Virus record (IMG/VR): IMGVR_UViG_3300012006_000012
Coordinates: 1-40,666 of that record
Source: a virus
Length of the DNA: 40,666 nucleotides
Direction: 5' to 3' (one strand)
The notes beneath the pieces are model-generated. The model was given only the letters and a program-made list of their open reading frames with translations, was not told where the DNA came from and did not search any database. A program made the position numbers and the translations under genes. Below, piece by piece: positions 9,101 to 17,505 of this stretch. Position 1 is the first letter of the stretch. Each line of letters opens with the position of its first letter.

Positions 9101-11059
9101 CTTAAATATTCTGATGCTGAGTATATCTATAACCGTGTTCTTAATGCAGTCAATCAGTTTGCTCCAGAGACTAAACTTTGGAAGCCAATTCTTGACGACA
9201 CATTAGATGTAACTACTCTAAAGAAGTTATATCCATCATGGCAAGAACGCCCTACAATCGTAACTGACCTAGCAGAAGATTTGCTTGGAACAAGTAACGC
9301 TGCACGCTGGATGTCAAATCTTCTCAAGGATACAGTAGCGTGGATGGCTACAGTTCCTACAAGCGTTTTGTCATATCAGCCATACTTTAATGCAAAGTAT
9401 CAGCATAAGTTGCAGAACATGGTAGCAGTTGCTAACCAACAGGGACGTAAGTTAAGCGAGATGGACCAGGCGCAGTTTGAATCTGTTGCTCGCGCTCATG
9501 CTATGAGCGAATATAAGAGCAAGATTAACGCATTCAACCGCGATATGAATTATCCTGCTATGGTTAACTACATTATGGCATTCTTCCCTGCAGTGGTAGA
9601 ACAGTACCGTGCATATGGAAAGATTACAATGGAGAACCCAGAGTTCCCAATGAAGATTCTTGCTATGTCTCGTATTCCAGACTATGTCGGTGATGTAAAA
9701 CTTGACCAATATGGAACTGAGTATGTAGAAGTAGCACTTCCCTTACTTGGTATTCATGGACGCCTTCCAGTATCATGGTTTAATGCTGTTAACCCAACTG
9801 GTGGACATATCCTATCAGCAGGTCCAGTATCATCATTTGGTGTAAATATACTTGCTAAGCATGTTGACTTACCTAAGATGTTTGTAGATACAGTTCTTCC
9901 ATTTGGCGTACAGGCTAATAACCTAAACGCTCTAACACCAGGCCAACTGCGTAGAGCAGGCCAGGCATTCCAAGCATTCGTGCTAAAGAATGGCGAACAG
10001 TATAACAAAGATGTTAATATGTTCATTGAAATGAAGCGCTTTGATTTCCAAGGGGAATATCATCGTCAGCCCAATGCCAATGAGATTGACCAAATGTACA
10101 AGCGCTCACGTAAGGATGCTACACAGTTAGCAATCCTTCGCTCAGTTGGTGCTGGTATTCTTCCCGCACAGCCACAATATGTAACACCTATCCAGGTGTA
10201 TGCGGACCTTCTTGGTAAGTACATGAAGGATTATGGTCAAGATGGAGCAGAACGCTTCACACAGGACTACCCAGACTATTATCTTCTTGTAGATAAGTTA
10301 ACTGACTCAACATCTGGCATTCGTTCAGATGACACAGCAGTTGCTCTTGTAAAGAAGAATACTGATGTTATTGAGAAGATGGTTGCAGGTCGTATTGATT
10401 TACGCTCTCTTGGAGCCGTATTCAATGATGATAACTATGCATTCTCTGGAACAGCACAGGCTTACCTAGTAAACAATGCTATTCCTGGTACAAAGCAGAA
10501 GTTCAAAGAGCAGGGTGAAGCCCTAGCAAATAACACTTCATCTATTGTATCTAATGGTTGGAATCAATGGAATAAGATGATTGAGACTGTAACACAGGAA
10601 CTCATCAACAATGACCCACCTTATGACGTATCTCATGGATATGGCGCTGCAGTTCTTGATACATATAAGAAGAACTTCATGGAAGCAATGAAGACACAGA
10701 ATAACCTTTGGTACGAAGAGAAGGTTGGCGCTGGTTATACTAACCGCCAGAATGACGTGGTACAGGTATTGACTATTGCTGCTAACACACCTAAGTTGTG
10801 GGCAGACCTAGCAAAGCAGCCACGTTGGCACTCAGTTGTTGAGTATCTAAACTTTAGATATGAGATGTACGATGCTCTCAAGGCTCGTGGAACTACAATT
10901 AATACAGCCAAAGCAACTGACCTATTACAGGCAGCGAAAGCAAAGGTAGCAGAACTACGTAGAACAGATGTCAACTTTGGCAAGTTCTATGATAGATATT
11001 TTGATGGGGATGAGTTCTCATATGTCTATGAAGAACAACCAGCGATTGGGAGTAAATAA
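6104..11059 (+). CDS. Giant internal virion or tape-measure-like protein, 1651 aa
   Basis: The largest gene. Two Gly/Ala-rich hydrophobic blocks at about residues 98-136 and 173-215, with many small-xxx-small motifs, look membrane-inserting. The rest is mainly charged and helical, with a Trp-rich segment near 1060-1120. No lysozyme or peptidase motif was recognised. Size and coupling to neighbouring virion genes suggest a DNA-ejection (internal core) protein or tape measure. It lies before the scaffold and capsid genes and no chaperone frameshift pair precedes it, which favours an ejection protein. The ORF is intact, arguing against widespread indel errors in this assembly. Confidence 0.75.
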   Translation: MAGIWDSLARTQEILSKYKKTDAPFNSDKKLNFGAALDIAKNMPANPTYYSKTIAEAKQQLFFPTAGTGVNTGGVNNAIERGRQDILGVAQATLGKPIGIPASAAAGAAIGSVVPGVGTAIGGGLGALTGTTMYGIAELDKKTDGKVSKALMSGTKGVRSNYAFVSDVTKHDAALGFWATLALVGAGVAGTAAVIASGGAAAPAVAAGLLAMYGAGKAERAAAEAGVFDSISKSIKQSAILSQSAVGQERYNFGTDAMHLASAATGFKTLGDTTKGIGAIGSGLLNFVAETGTAPDIKGLQLGGKLVRAATVGGITSKTEGPLVGFVEKVTNEPARAAQRLADDVAVIKRTVAGEETAYTPLIKFLQENDVATIQQRIEYRGNEIGQIGIPLVAGKSAEEIGLVLRISRGDKTALEELSAQHPSTFAQLMRYEGMLETIEQSGNQRIAYGFTRADGSNIVLSKKLTGNTAMIEAELEDLQSRFSNLNKMLKLDSSMQERTVSKIPGIEALRNDIAKQRAANKLGNTETDLTTRETMAGKVMQKVYTDNSLLGVTIRKIDRALDDTPHQTVNFNDMVTGTSRLRTTTRAAVDKQLMAPEEGRLLYNSFITAKTEVEKLAALEKFETRIFEQLGNKHGVPGLLVDQVLKEYLTIIARNKSKAVEAKAANKAYMIDEVGDVIVDPQLISQLANGHYLPDIDLLDKAFARYSKKMGEEASLPVNMAIFGRSVVDEFQSVWRSITLARTGFPVNIMRDSTLRAWGDGALFYMVKDMSTTALENVVKSKNEVSEIRNWAKTVTRKDSNLKYIRQEMNTRDAALKDIPNVLKRAGYDAADPKTLTPEVQKVLDYQNQVQSIREGLSMREQQLVAGKPEKIVGRDSVNIMGYDFPKGGAGRFGRMSYDKLRGKEDLRGLLASSRELDMANIRRDRVGGHKIEPTQFNEKLHLKSWETILNNSLKNDPVARLILGQKMTEKNIISWIRSEKSTDYIERFGYDPKLKRALKYSDAEYIYNRVLNAVNQFAPETKLWKPILDDTLDVTTLKKLYPSWQERPTIVTDLAEDLLGTSNAARWMSNLLKDTVAWMATVPTSVLSYQPYFNAKYQHKLQNMVAVANQQGRKLSEMDQAQFESVARAHAMSEYKSKINAFNRDMNYPAMVNYIMAFFPAVVEQYRAYGKITMENPEFPMKILAMSRIPDYVGDVKLDQYGTEYVEVALPLLGIHGRLPVSWFNAVNPTGGHILSAGPVSSFGVNILAKHVDLPKMFVDTVLPFGVQANNLNALTPGQLRRAGQAFQAFVLKNGEQYNKDVNMFIEMKRFDFQGEYHRQPNANEIDQMYKRSRKDATQLAILRSVGAGILPAQPQYVTPIQVYADLLGKYMKDYGQDGAERFTQDYPDYYLLVDKLTDSTSGIRSDDTAVALVKKNTDVIEKMVAGRIDLRSLGAVFNDDNYAFSGTAQAYLVNNAIPGTKQKFKEQGEALANNTSSIVSNGWNQWNKMIETVTQELINNDPPYDVSHGYGAAVLDTYKKNFMEAMKTQNNLWYEEKVGAGYTNRQNDVVQVLTIAANTPKLWADLAKQPRWHSVVEYLNFRYEMYDALKARGTTINTAKATDLLQAAKAKVAELRRTDVNFGKFYDRYFDGDEFSYVYEEQPAIGSK

Positions 11060-11841
11060 TGGCAGAAACACCTAAACCTAGTGCTACACCAGTAGTAGGT
11101 CGTAAGCCTGTTGTGCCAAAGTTTAATCCACTTCCAAGCATAACACCTACACCTACACCAAGTCAATCTGCTGCTCCTTCTATTAGTGCAATTGATAAGA
11201 TTAACCAGAAACTTAAGTTGCTTCCTGGATTCCCAGCAGTTGACCCTAATGCATTTGCTGGATTAAATACTAATGATAATTATACAAATGAAGAAGCAAC
11301 CGCTCTTGGGGTTATTCTAAAGAAGTTGGGTTACCCAGTAAAAAAGACTAAAGAATCTATACTTACTGTAATTGCTACTAACCCAGAACTGCTTGCTCTA
11401 CAGGGAAAGTCAAAGACATACTCAGACTTCCTGCTTGGTCTTAAAAGCGCATACCTTCCTGGTCTTGACACACCAGCAACCCCGAAGGCTCCTGATACAA
11501 CTCGTCAAGTTTATCAGTATAAGCCAGAAGAAATCAATGCACTTATTGATGATGTATATGTAACCACTCTTGGACGTCCTGCAACAGAAGAAGAAAAGCA
11601 AGCAAAGTTTGCCGTTCTTGACCAACAAATCAAACAGGGTACAACATCTGTTAGCAAAGTTGTAAAGAATAAAAAGACTGGTAAAATGGAAACATTAGTT
11701 ACCCAGACTCCTGCATTCTCAACAACTGCTGCTAAAACAACTATTGAAGCAGAACTTAAAAAAGCAAATCCAGATGATTTTGACCGCAAGAAGCGTATTG
11801 ACTTTGCTGGTTGGCTATCACAGAATGTGGCGGGTGCATAA
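11059..11841 (+). CDS. Putative virion protein, 260 aa
   Basis: No family recognised with certainty. The N-terminus (about 1-45) is Pro/Ser/Thr-rich and disordered. A folded part includes YTNEEATALGVILKKLGYPV and, around residues 160-190, DDVYVTTLGRPATEEE, which resembles the LGRxA(T/D)xxE motif found in some surface and virion proteins. It overlaps both neighbours as TAATG, so it belongs to the same translational chain as the giant protein. Confidence 0.7.
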   Translation: MAETPKPSATPVVGRKPVVPKFNPLPSITPTPTPSQSAAPSISAIDKINQKLKLLPGFPAVDPNAFAGLNTNDNYTNEEATALGVILKKLGYPVKKTKESILTVIATNPELLALQGKSKTYSDFLLGLKSAYLPGLDTPATPKAPDTTRQVYQYKPEEINALIDDVYVTTLGRPATEEEKQAKFAVLDQQIKQGTTSVSKVVKNKKTGKMETLVTQTPAFSTTAAKTTIEAELKKANPDDFDRKKRIDFAGWLSQNVAGA

Positions 11842-12758
11842 TGGCAGCGTTAGATGCAGCAAATGAGGCAAGGCTTGCTACAGAGGCAGCCGCAGCGGCA
11901 GCAGCAAATGCAAATGCTGGCATAACTGCAGCAAATTCATATGGAATTAGTGAGGCGTTACTTGCCGCACATCCTGAACTAGCGGCAGTTTATGCTATGT
12001 TCAAAGCGAACAATATTCCTAAGGCTCTGGAACTTCTTTATGCTTCGGCATACTACAAGAACTCAAGCGCAACAGTTAAAACACGCGAAAAACAGAAGTT
12101 AGAGCAACCTGCTGTATACGCAGACAGCCTAGAGAAATACAAGATTGCTGCTCGTCAACGTCTTGTTACAACTGGCATTAAGATTGATATTGCTGCGTTT
12201 GACCTGCTTGCAGCAGATGCTTATGCTAAAGGAATGGACGACAACCAATTTGACCAGGCCATTATGGTATCTGGAAAGATTACTGGTTTTGGTGGTAATA
12301 TCCTTGGTGATACTACTACATTAAAATCATATGCTAGTTCATTTGGTGTAGATAAGTATCTAGATGCTAATTATTGGACACAGAAGCAAAAAGACTTGTT
12401 TGCTGGTAGCATAACAACTGCTGACATTGAAAAAGAAATTAGAGACAAAGCAGCGAGCGCTTTCCCAGGTTATGCTGACCAAATCAACAATGGTGTTACT
12501 GTAGATTCAATTGCATCTGCATATAAGGGAGCAATGGCTAATCTACTAGAACGTGATGCTGACTCAATTACATATGATGACCCACGTCTACGTGCGGCAT
12601 TGCAGTATGTAACACCAGATGGCAAACCATCTACTAAGCCACTATGGCAATTTGAAAAAGAACTTCGTAGTTCTCCAGAATGGCAGTATACTAATAATGC
12701 ACGTAACACTGTTGACTCTATGTCACTTAAAGTAATGCAAGATTGGGGTATGATGTAA
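11841..12758 (+). CDS. Putative virion protein, 305 aa
   Basis: An alanine-rich helical N-terminus (about 1-40) is followed by mixed helical segments. ATG 11841 is chosen because it overlaps the upstream stop as TAATG; an in-frame upstream start at 11811 would only extend into the previous gene. No enzymatic motif seen. Likely part of the internal or ejection apparatus with its neighbours. Confidence 0.7.
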   Translation: MAALDAANEARLATEAAAAAAANANAGITAANSYGISEALLAAHPELAAVYAMFKANNIPKALELLYASAYYKNSSATVKTREKQKLEQPAVYADSLEKYKIAARQRLVTTGIKIDIAAFDLLAADAYAKGMDDNQFDQAIMVSGKITGFGGNILGDTTTLKSYASSFGVDKYLDANYWTQKQKDLFAGSITTADIEKEIRDKAASAFPGYADQINNGVTVDSIASAYKGAMANLLERDADSITYDDPRLRAALQYVTPDGKPSTKPLWQFEKELRSSPEWQYTNNARNTVDSMSLKVMQDWGMM

Positions 12759-14314
12759 TGGCAGTCGCAGACCCAAATAGCCCCGATACGGCAGTACGCG
12801 TACAACCTGGTGATACACTTAGCGCTATTGCTAAAGCCAACGATTTAACACTTCAAGAATTACTTGCCCTTAATCCAGTATTAACAAGCAATCCAAAGTA
12901 TAATGGTGGCAATACAATCTTTAGTAATACTAAAGTTAATATTGCTCCAGCAGCACCAGCAGTATCAACTGTATCTGGTGGTGCATTTACCGATTCTCAA
13001 AATGCAGCACGTTTAGCAGCAGCCGACAAGGCAGCATCCGATGCAGCAGCAGCACAGGCTGCAGCAGCCGCTAATGCAGCAGCAAATAAAGCAGCACAAG
13101 ATGCGGCTGACAGGGCCGCAGCAGATGCAGCAGCAAAGGCTGCAGCAGATAAAGCAGCGGCAGATGCCGCAGCAGCAGCAGCAAAAACTCAAGCAGAAAA
13201 AGATGCTGCAGCAGCAGCACAAGCAGCGGCTGATAAGGCCGCAGCAGATGCAGCAGCGGCTAAAGCCGCAGCAGATAAAGCCGCAGGAGTAAATAAGTTT
13301 GCACCTGGCAATGGTGTAACTTCTACAAATGATTCATCTACTCCAGCGTCTGCAACAACTTATACGCCAAGTGCTAATATTAACTCTGCTGGTAATGTAA
13401 CTCTTGCAACAACTAATGTGGCAGATACGACTGCAGCAGATTATGCAAAGGCCCAGGCTGCTCTTGAAAAAGAACAGGCTCGTCAATCTACTATTGCTGT
13501 TATGCAAGCACGATTTGCACAATATAATCTTGGGACACTTGCAGACAAAATTAAGGCACTTGCAATTGATGGAGCAACGGAAGCAACAATTACACTTCAA
13601 TTGGCAGAGACACCTGAATACCAAGCACGCTTTAAGGCTAATGCTGACCGCGTAAAGAACAATCTACAAGTCCTTACGCCAGCAGAGTATCTTAATCTTG
13701 AAGATGGATATCGTCAAGTTCTACGTTCATACGGATTGACACAGTTTGCCAATGATGAATATGTAACTCAATTCATCGCAAATGATGTATCTGCAACAGA
13801 ACTTACTAATAGAGTTAATACAGCAGTAACACGCATTCAGAATGCTGACCCATCTGTAACTACAACACTTCGTGATTACTATGGTATCACTCAGCCAGAT
13901 TTGATTGGCTACATCCTAGACCCAGCGCAAAATATCAATACAATTCAGAAGAAGATTTCTGCAGCAGAGATTGGTTCAGCAGCGAGCCTACAAGGACTTC
14001 AATCTAGCGTTGGAGTTTCAGAGGCACTTGCCAACCAAGGGGTTACACAGCAACAGGCACAGACAGGCTATGCAACTATTGCTGGCATTCTTCCAACTGC
14101 TGAAAAACTTAGCCAAATTTACGGAGGCACAACAGATGCCTATGGACAAAGCACCGCAGAGCAAGAAGTATTTAATAACCTTGCATCAGCACAACGTGCT
14201 CGTCAAAAACTGACAGCAAAAGAAATTGCTAACTTTAGCGGTTCCTCTGGAACTTCAAAGGGTGCATTCTCAACAGGATACCTTAATAAGCAATCCGCAG
14301 CAGGTCAGTTCTAA
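12758..14314 (+). CDS. LysM-domain virion protein with Ala-rich coiled coil
   Basis: 518 aa. Residues about 13-62 form a LysM peptidoglycan-binding domain (VQPGDTLSAIAKANDLTLQELLALNP, shown in part by its PGDTL and LLALNP motifs). A long Ala/Asp/Lys repeat of AADKAAADAA type (about 80-175) follows, a likely helical rod encoded by GCA-rich repetitive DNA (13010-13290). The C-terminal 300 residues are helical without a recognised motif. It overlaps the upstream stop as TAATG. A LysM on a virion protein next to the ejection proteins suggests anchoring to the cell wall during DNA entry (inference). Confidence 0.8.
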   Translation: MAVADPNSPDTAVRVQPGDTLSAIAKANDLTLQELLALNPVLTSNPKYNGGNTIFSNTKVNIAPAAPAVSTVSGGAFTDSQNAARLAAADKAASDAAAAQAAAAANAAANKAAQDAADRAAADAAAKAAADKAAADAAAAAAKTQAEKDAAAAAQAAADKAAADAAAAKAAADKAAGVNKFAPGNGVTSTNDSSTPASATTYTPSANINSAGNVTLATTNVADTTAADYAKAQAALEKEQARQSTIAVMQARFAQYNLGTLADKIKALAIDGATEATITLQLAETPEYQARFKANADRVKNNLQVLTPAEYLNLEDGYRQVLRSYGLTQFANDEYVTQFIANDVSATELTNRVNTAVTRIQNADPSVTTTLRDYYGITQPDLIGYILDPAQNINTIQKKISAAEIGSAASLQGLQSSVGVSEALANQGVTQQQAQTGYATIAGILPTAEKLSQIYGGTTDAYGQSTAEQEVFNNLASAQRARQKLTAKEIANFSGSSGTSKGAFSTGYLNKQSAAGQF

Positions 14315-14437
14315 ATAGAATCCTTCTTTGATAGACCAGCCCAAAGAAGCGTACTAGACTGGTAGCAAGAGCCAGCCCAATCCCCCGATTGGAATCTGAG
14401 GCTTGCGATTCAACTAACGAAAGGGTGGACAGTTGCT

Positions 14438-14923
14438 ATGAGCAACAACTACTGGGATGAAGACGAAGACGACTTTGATACAGAAGTCATAACAGGTAAT
14501 GAAACTGGAAGCGATTTACTAAAGAAATTGCGGAAGGCTAAACGCGCTGATGAAAAGCGTATTAAAGAACTCACTGAGCAACTCGATGGATTGTCGAAAA
14601 CGCAGCGTGAGCGTACAGTCAAAGAAGTCCTAGAAAAGAAAGGTGTAAGTCCTAAGGCGGCAAGATTGCTTCTCAAGGATATCGACGGCGAAGTCAACGA
14701 AGAGTCAGTGAATAACTGGCTTGATGACAATGCCGAGTTATTCGGAATCAATATTCCATCGCAGGATGCACCTGAAAAAGGTGAGACTAATCGTGCGGCA
14801 TTACGCCAGCAAGATGTTCTCACACAAGGTGCAGTTACACCTGACAGAGCAGAAGATATTAACAATCGTATTGATGGCGCGGCCGATATGGACGAGTTGC
14901 TATCAATTCTTCGCTCAAACTAA
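14438..14923 (+). CDS. Putative scaffolding protein, 161 aa
   Basis: Highly charged and helical, with an acidic N-terminus (about 1-20), a coiled-coil-like segment (about 25-70) and the ending DMDELLSILRSN. It lies directly before the major capsid gene, the normal place for a scaffold that shapes the prohead and is then removed. AAAGGGTGG precedes the start by nine bases. If the threonine protease at 5103 is the maturation protease, this protein is the first candidate substrate. Confidence 0.75.
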   Translation: MSNNYWDEDEDDFDTEVITGNETGSDLLKKLRKAKRADEKRIKELTEQLDGLSKTQRERTVKEVLEKKGVSPKAARLLLKDIDGEVNEESVNNWLDDNAELFGINIPSQDAPEKGETNRAALRQQDVLTQGAVTPDRAEDINNRIDGAADMDELLSILRSN

Positions 14924-14957
14924 TCATAGTTTCCTAGTCACTTGGAGGTGACACGCA

Positions 14958-15914
14958 ATGGCTAATGCCTATACAACCACAGGTTCGTCCTCACTCGGAG
15001 GAACAGTCGGTAGTGCTGGTCTAGTACAAAAAGCGTATGACCGTCTCTTGGAGTTTGCCCTCCGTTCAGAGCCACTCATTCGTTCAGTAGCAGACAAGCG
15101 TCCTACAAACCAATCAATTCCAGGTTCAACAGTAGTGCTACAGCGCTACGCTGACCTATCAGCAGCAACATCAACACTTACAGAAACAACTGACCCAGAT
15201 GCAGTAGCAATGTCTACACCAACATCTGTTACTATCACTCTTAACGAGTACGGTAACTCAGTTCTTGTTACACGTGCGTTGGAACTCTTCTCTCTTGCAG
15301 ACGTAGACCCAGCAATCGCTAACATCATCGCGTTCAACCTTGCAGATTCAATCGACCAGGTAGCAATGGAAACATTGCGTGCTGGTACTAACGTAATCTA
15401 CTCAGGTTCAACAGCGACTTCTACAGCAACAATTACTGCTGCTGCAACACTTTCTTCTGCTAACGTCCGTAAGGCCGTTGCGAAGTTGCGTGCTGGTAAG
15501 TCAAAGGCTCGTAAGGGCTCACTATACTGGGCTGGTATCCACCCAGAAGTTTCACACGACCTACGCGCCGAGACAGGCTCATCAGGTTGGTTGCTTCCTA
15601 ACCAATACGGTTCAGTTCAGGACCGCATCTGGGCAGGAGAAATCGGTACATACGAAGGTGCATACTTTATTGAATCACCACGTTTGTACAACGCAACAGA
15701 CGGTGCATCATCTGCACGTAACTACCGTACTATCATCGCTGGACAGCAAGCGCTTGCAGAAGCAGTTGCAGAAGAGCCACATGTAGTTATCGGACCAGTC
15801 GTTGACAAGTTAATGCGTCACCGCCCAATGGGTTGGTACGGCGTACTTGGTTTCGCACGTTACCGTGAAGAAGCACTATACCGAATCGAATCAGGTTCAT
15901 CAATCGCATCATAG
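14958..15914 (+). CDS. Major capsid protein
   Basis: 318 aa, directly after the scaffold and with the best ribosome site in the region (TTGGAGGTGACACGC). Features fit an HK97-fold shell protein: an N-terminal arm with LLEFALRSEPLIRSVADKR, a beta-rich core with NEYGNSVLVTRALE, an ADSIDQVAMETLRAGTN helix, and a C-terminal HVVIGPVVDKLMRHRPMGWYG segment. No long delta-like domain is present, so any scaffold function lies in the separate protein. Confidence 0.85.
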   Translation: MANAYTTTGSSSLGGTVGSAGLVQKAYDRLLEFALRSEPLIRSVADKRPTNQSIPGSTVVLQRYADLSAATSTLTETTDPDAVAMSTPTSVTITLNEYGNSVLVTRALELFSLADVDPAIANIIAFNLADSIDQVAMETLRAGTNVIYSGSTATSTATITAAATLSSANVRKAVAKLRAGKSKARKGSLYWAGIHPEVSHDLRAETGSSGWLLPNQYGSVQDRIWAGEIGTYEGAYFIESPRLYNATDGASSARNYRTIIAGQQALAEAVAEEPHVVIGPVVDKLMRHRPMGWYGVLGFARYREEALYRIESGSSIAS

Positions 15915-15976
15915 TTGATTGACGGGTGGGGCTAAGGAAACTTAGCCTCATCAGTAAATTCACTATAAGGAGAATA

Positions 15977-16246
15977 ATGCCAAACTATACATTCGTAACA
16001 CCAATCATTGCCGAAGGCCCTGCTGGTGGACATCGTCTATTTCAATTTCGTAAATTAGATAGAGGTATTACAGTTGTTGGAGAACCTGGTGCTTATCAAC
16101 AAGTGCGTTATTTACAAGATGAAGTTCTTAATACTTATAGCGAAATCTATCGTGGTGGGTATAACTACACAGTAAACGCAGCAACTAAAACAGCATTAAT
16201 TGCTGGTGGCGTTGGGGTTACAGAAGCAAACTTTACAGCACAGTAG
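15977..16246 (+). CDS. Small putative head protein, 89 aa
   Basis: Beta-rich small protein after the capsid gene; family not recognised. ATG 15977 is used because AAGGAGAATA lies directly ahead; an upstream in-frame start at 15926 would overlap the leader. Position suggests a decoration or head-completion role. Confidence 0.7.
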   Translation: MPNYTFVTPIIAEGPAGGHRLFQFRKLDRGITVVGEPGAYQQVRYLQDEVLNTYSEIYRGGYNYTVNAATKTALIAGGVGVTEANFTAQ

Positions 16247-16253
16247 GGACACA

Positions 16254-16501
16254 ATGAATATTCACCAAAGACAGACACATCCAGAATATGTAGAAGGATG
16301 TTTTGGTTGTAAAATTGGAACACTTGAACTTGGAACTGGTGATACCACTAGGGACATTTCAGATAAAAAATGGAATGCTGAACTTAATGCATACCGAGAT
16401 GCAAGAGACCAGGGCATACGCCCAGGAGGAACATCTATGGCCCACATTGAAGCAGCACATGTAGCATCAGAGAATTTGGGTAAGGCCTATAATGCGGAGA
16501 C
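16254..16501 (+). other. N-terminal region of the 103-aa protein (CxxC part)
   Basis: Within the 16254-16565 gene, residues 1-25 hold HPEYVEGCFGCK, a CxxC pair preceded by His, and residues 38-62 hold the WNAELNAYRDARDQGIRPGGT block. A single zinc or redox site is possible. Confidence 0.35.
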
Positions 16502-16565
16502 CATGCCTAAAGCACATCAGATAAATAAAAAAACCGCCGAAGTTATGAAGGAAGTTGGACTATAA
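16254..16565 (+). CDS. Small putative head protein with CxxC, 103 aa
   Basis: The N-terminal HPEYVEGCFGCK suggests a metal-binding corner; the rest is charged and helical (YRDARDQGIRPGGT, then HIEAAHVASENLG). ATG 16254 follows GGGACACA shortly after the previous stop; in-frame upstream codons overlap that gene. It overlaps the next start as TAATG. Similar small proteins follow the capsid gene in other actinobacterial phages as far as I recall, but I can name no function. Confidence 0.7.
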   Translation: MNIHQRQTHPEYVEGCFGCKIGTLELGTGDTTRDISDKKWNAELNAYRDARDQGIRPGGTSMAHIEAAHVASENLGKAYNAETMPKAHQINKKTAEVMKEVGL

Positions 16566-16714
16566 TGGCTAAGATGGAAATGTATGCATCTAAGGGTGCT
16601 ATGAAGAAGCATGAAAAAGGCGAAGGCTCAAAGATGCAAATGATGGAAAAAAAGGCTGGAATTAAGAACATGGTCAAAAAGTCTTCTGTAAAGAAGATGG
16701 GCAAGAAGAAGTAA
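16565..16714 (+). CDS. Lys/Met-rich basic protein, 49 aa
   Basis: ATG overlaps the upstream stop (TAATG) and the stop at 16712-16714 abuts the next ATG at 16715. About a third of the residues are lysine (ending MGKKK) and there are eight methionines counting the start. It begins a run of four small basic proteins after the capsid gene; DNA compaction or capsid-interior binding is conceivable but unproven. Confidence 0.7.
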   Translation: MAKMEMYASKGAMKKHEKGEGSKMQMMEKKAGIKNMVKKSSVKKMGKKK

Positions 16715-16987
16715 ATGGCTACACGTAACTCCGCAGGAGACCATTCAAATATGTCTTCACTTTACAAGCCAGTTATTAGTTATGCTAAAACTGTCGGTAA
16801 AGCCGCTGCTGATTACGGCAGTGCATGGAAAGATGCTTTCAACAAGAGCGCAGATATCACGCCAGGAGCAAATGCTCGTGCTCGTGCTGCTAACAAGCGC
16901 CAAGATGAAGAGCAAGGTCAACTTCTAGGAGCAATCCTACAAGGTCGTAAGTACGACAATAAGACCAACAAGCAGATTAAGAAATGA
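16715..16987 (+). CDS. Small basic protein, 90 aa
   Basis: Basic and helical, rich in Ala/Lys/Asn (SYAKTVGKAAADYGSAWKDAF, about residues 21-41). ATG lies directly after the previous stop and its own stop overlaps the next ATG as ATGA. Function unknown; virion location inferred from context. Confidence 0.65.
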   Translation: MATRNSAGDHSNMSSLYKPVISYAKTVGKAAADYGSAWKDAFNKSADITPGANARARAANKRQDEEQGQLLGAILQGRKYDNKTNKQIKK

Positions 16988-17196
16988 AAAAGGTTCATCC
17001 AGGATTTAAGGCTGCAGCATCAAGCATTGCTAAGAAGCAAGGTATCTCCAAACAGAGTGCCTCAGCAATCTTAGCAGCAGGTGCTCGTAAGGCTAGCAAA
17101 GCCGCAGTTAAAGCCAATCCACGTTTGAAGCGTGTATCAGGACCTAAGAAAGCACCTATTGTTGGTGCTCCAGCAAGAGATACAAGAGCAAAGTAA
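16984..17196 (+). CDS. Histone-like small basic protein, 70 aa
   Basis: Starts KKVHPGFKAAASSIAKKQG and is Lys/Ala-rich throughout, with a Pro/Arg-containing tail. Such composition resembles DNA-binding tails. Four-base overlap with the upstream gene. Family not recognised; function unknown. Confidence 0.65.
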   Translation: MKKVHPGFKAAASSIAKKQGISKQSASAILAAGARKASKAAVKANPRLKRVSGPKKAPIVGAPARDTRAK

Positions 17197-17205
17197 GGGA
17201 CAATC

Positions 17206-17493
17206 ATGACAGAAGCATGGACACGCAAAGAAGGAAAGAATCCTAAAGGCGGATTAAATGCAAAGGGTAGAGCATCTTACAAAGGTGGAACCCTTAAGCC
17301 TCCAGTAAAGTCTGGTGATAACCCACGCAGGGCAAGTTTCCTTGCACGCATGGGTGGAGCGCCAGGACCTGAACGTAAACCCAATGGTGAACCAACACGT
17401 TTGCTGTTATCACTAAATGCGTGGGGAGCAAGTTCAAAGGCTGATGCTAAGAAAAAGGCAGCAGCAATATCTGCTCGTAATAAAAAGAAGTAA
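17206..17493 (+). CDS. DUF6321-like phage protein, 95 aa
   Basis: The pattern AWTRKEGKNPKGGLNAKGR followed by NPRRASFLARMG, PTRLLLSLNAWGASSK and a Lys/Ala-rich end is one I recall as DUF6321, common in environmental phages and without known function. AAGGGACAATC precedes the start. It closes the cluster of lysine-rich small genes between capsid and glycosyltransferase. Confidence 0.7.
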   Translation: MTEAWTRKEGKNPKGGLNAKGRASYKGGTLKPPVKSGDNPRRASFLARMGGAPGPERKPNGEPTRLLLSLNAWGASSKADAKKKAAAISARNKKK

Positions 17494-17505
17494 GGGATAG
17501 GGACA

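Noticed and set aside
6104-11059. Classical tape measure with upstream chaperone frameshift
   Set aside because: No overlapping chaperone pair, no tail-tube gene before it and position ahead of the capsid gene; an ejection protein is at least as likely.
13013-13222. Cys-rich minus-strand ORF (69 aa)
   Set aside because: Mirror of GCA/GCT repeats that encode the Ala-rich rod of the LysM protein.
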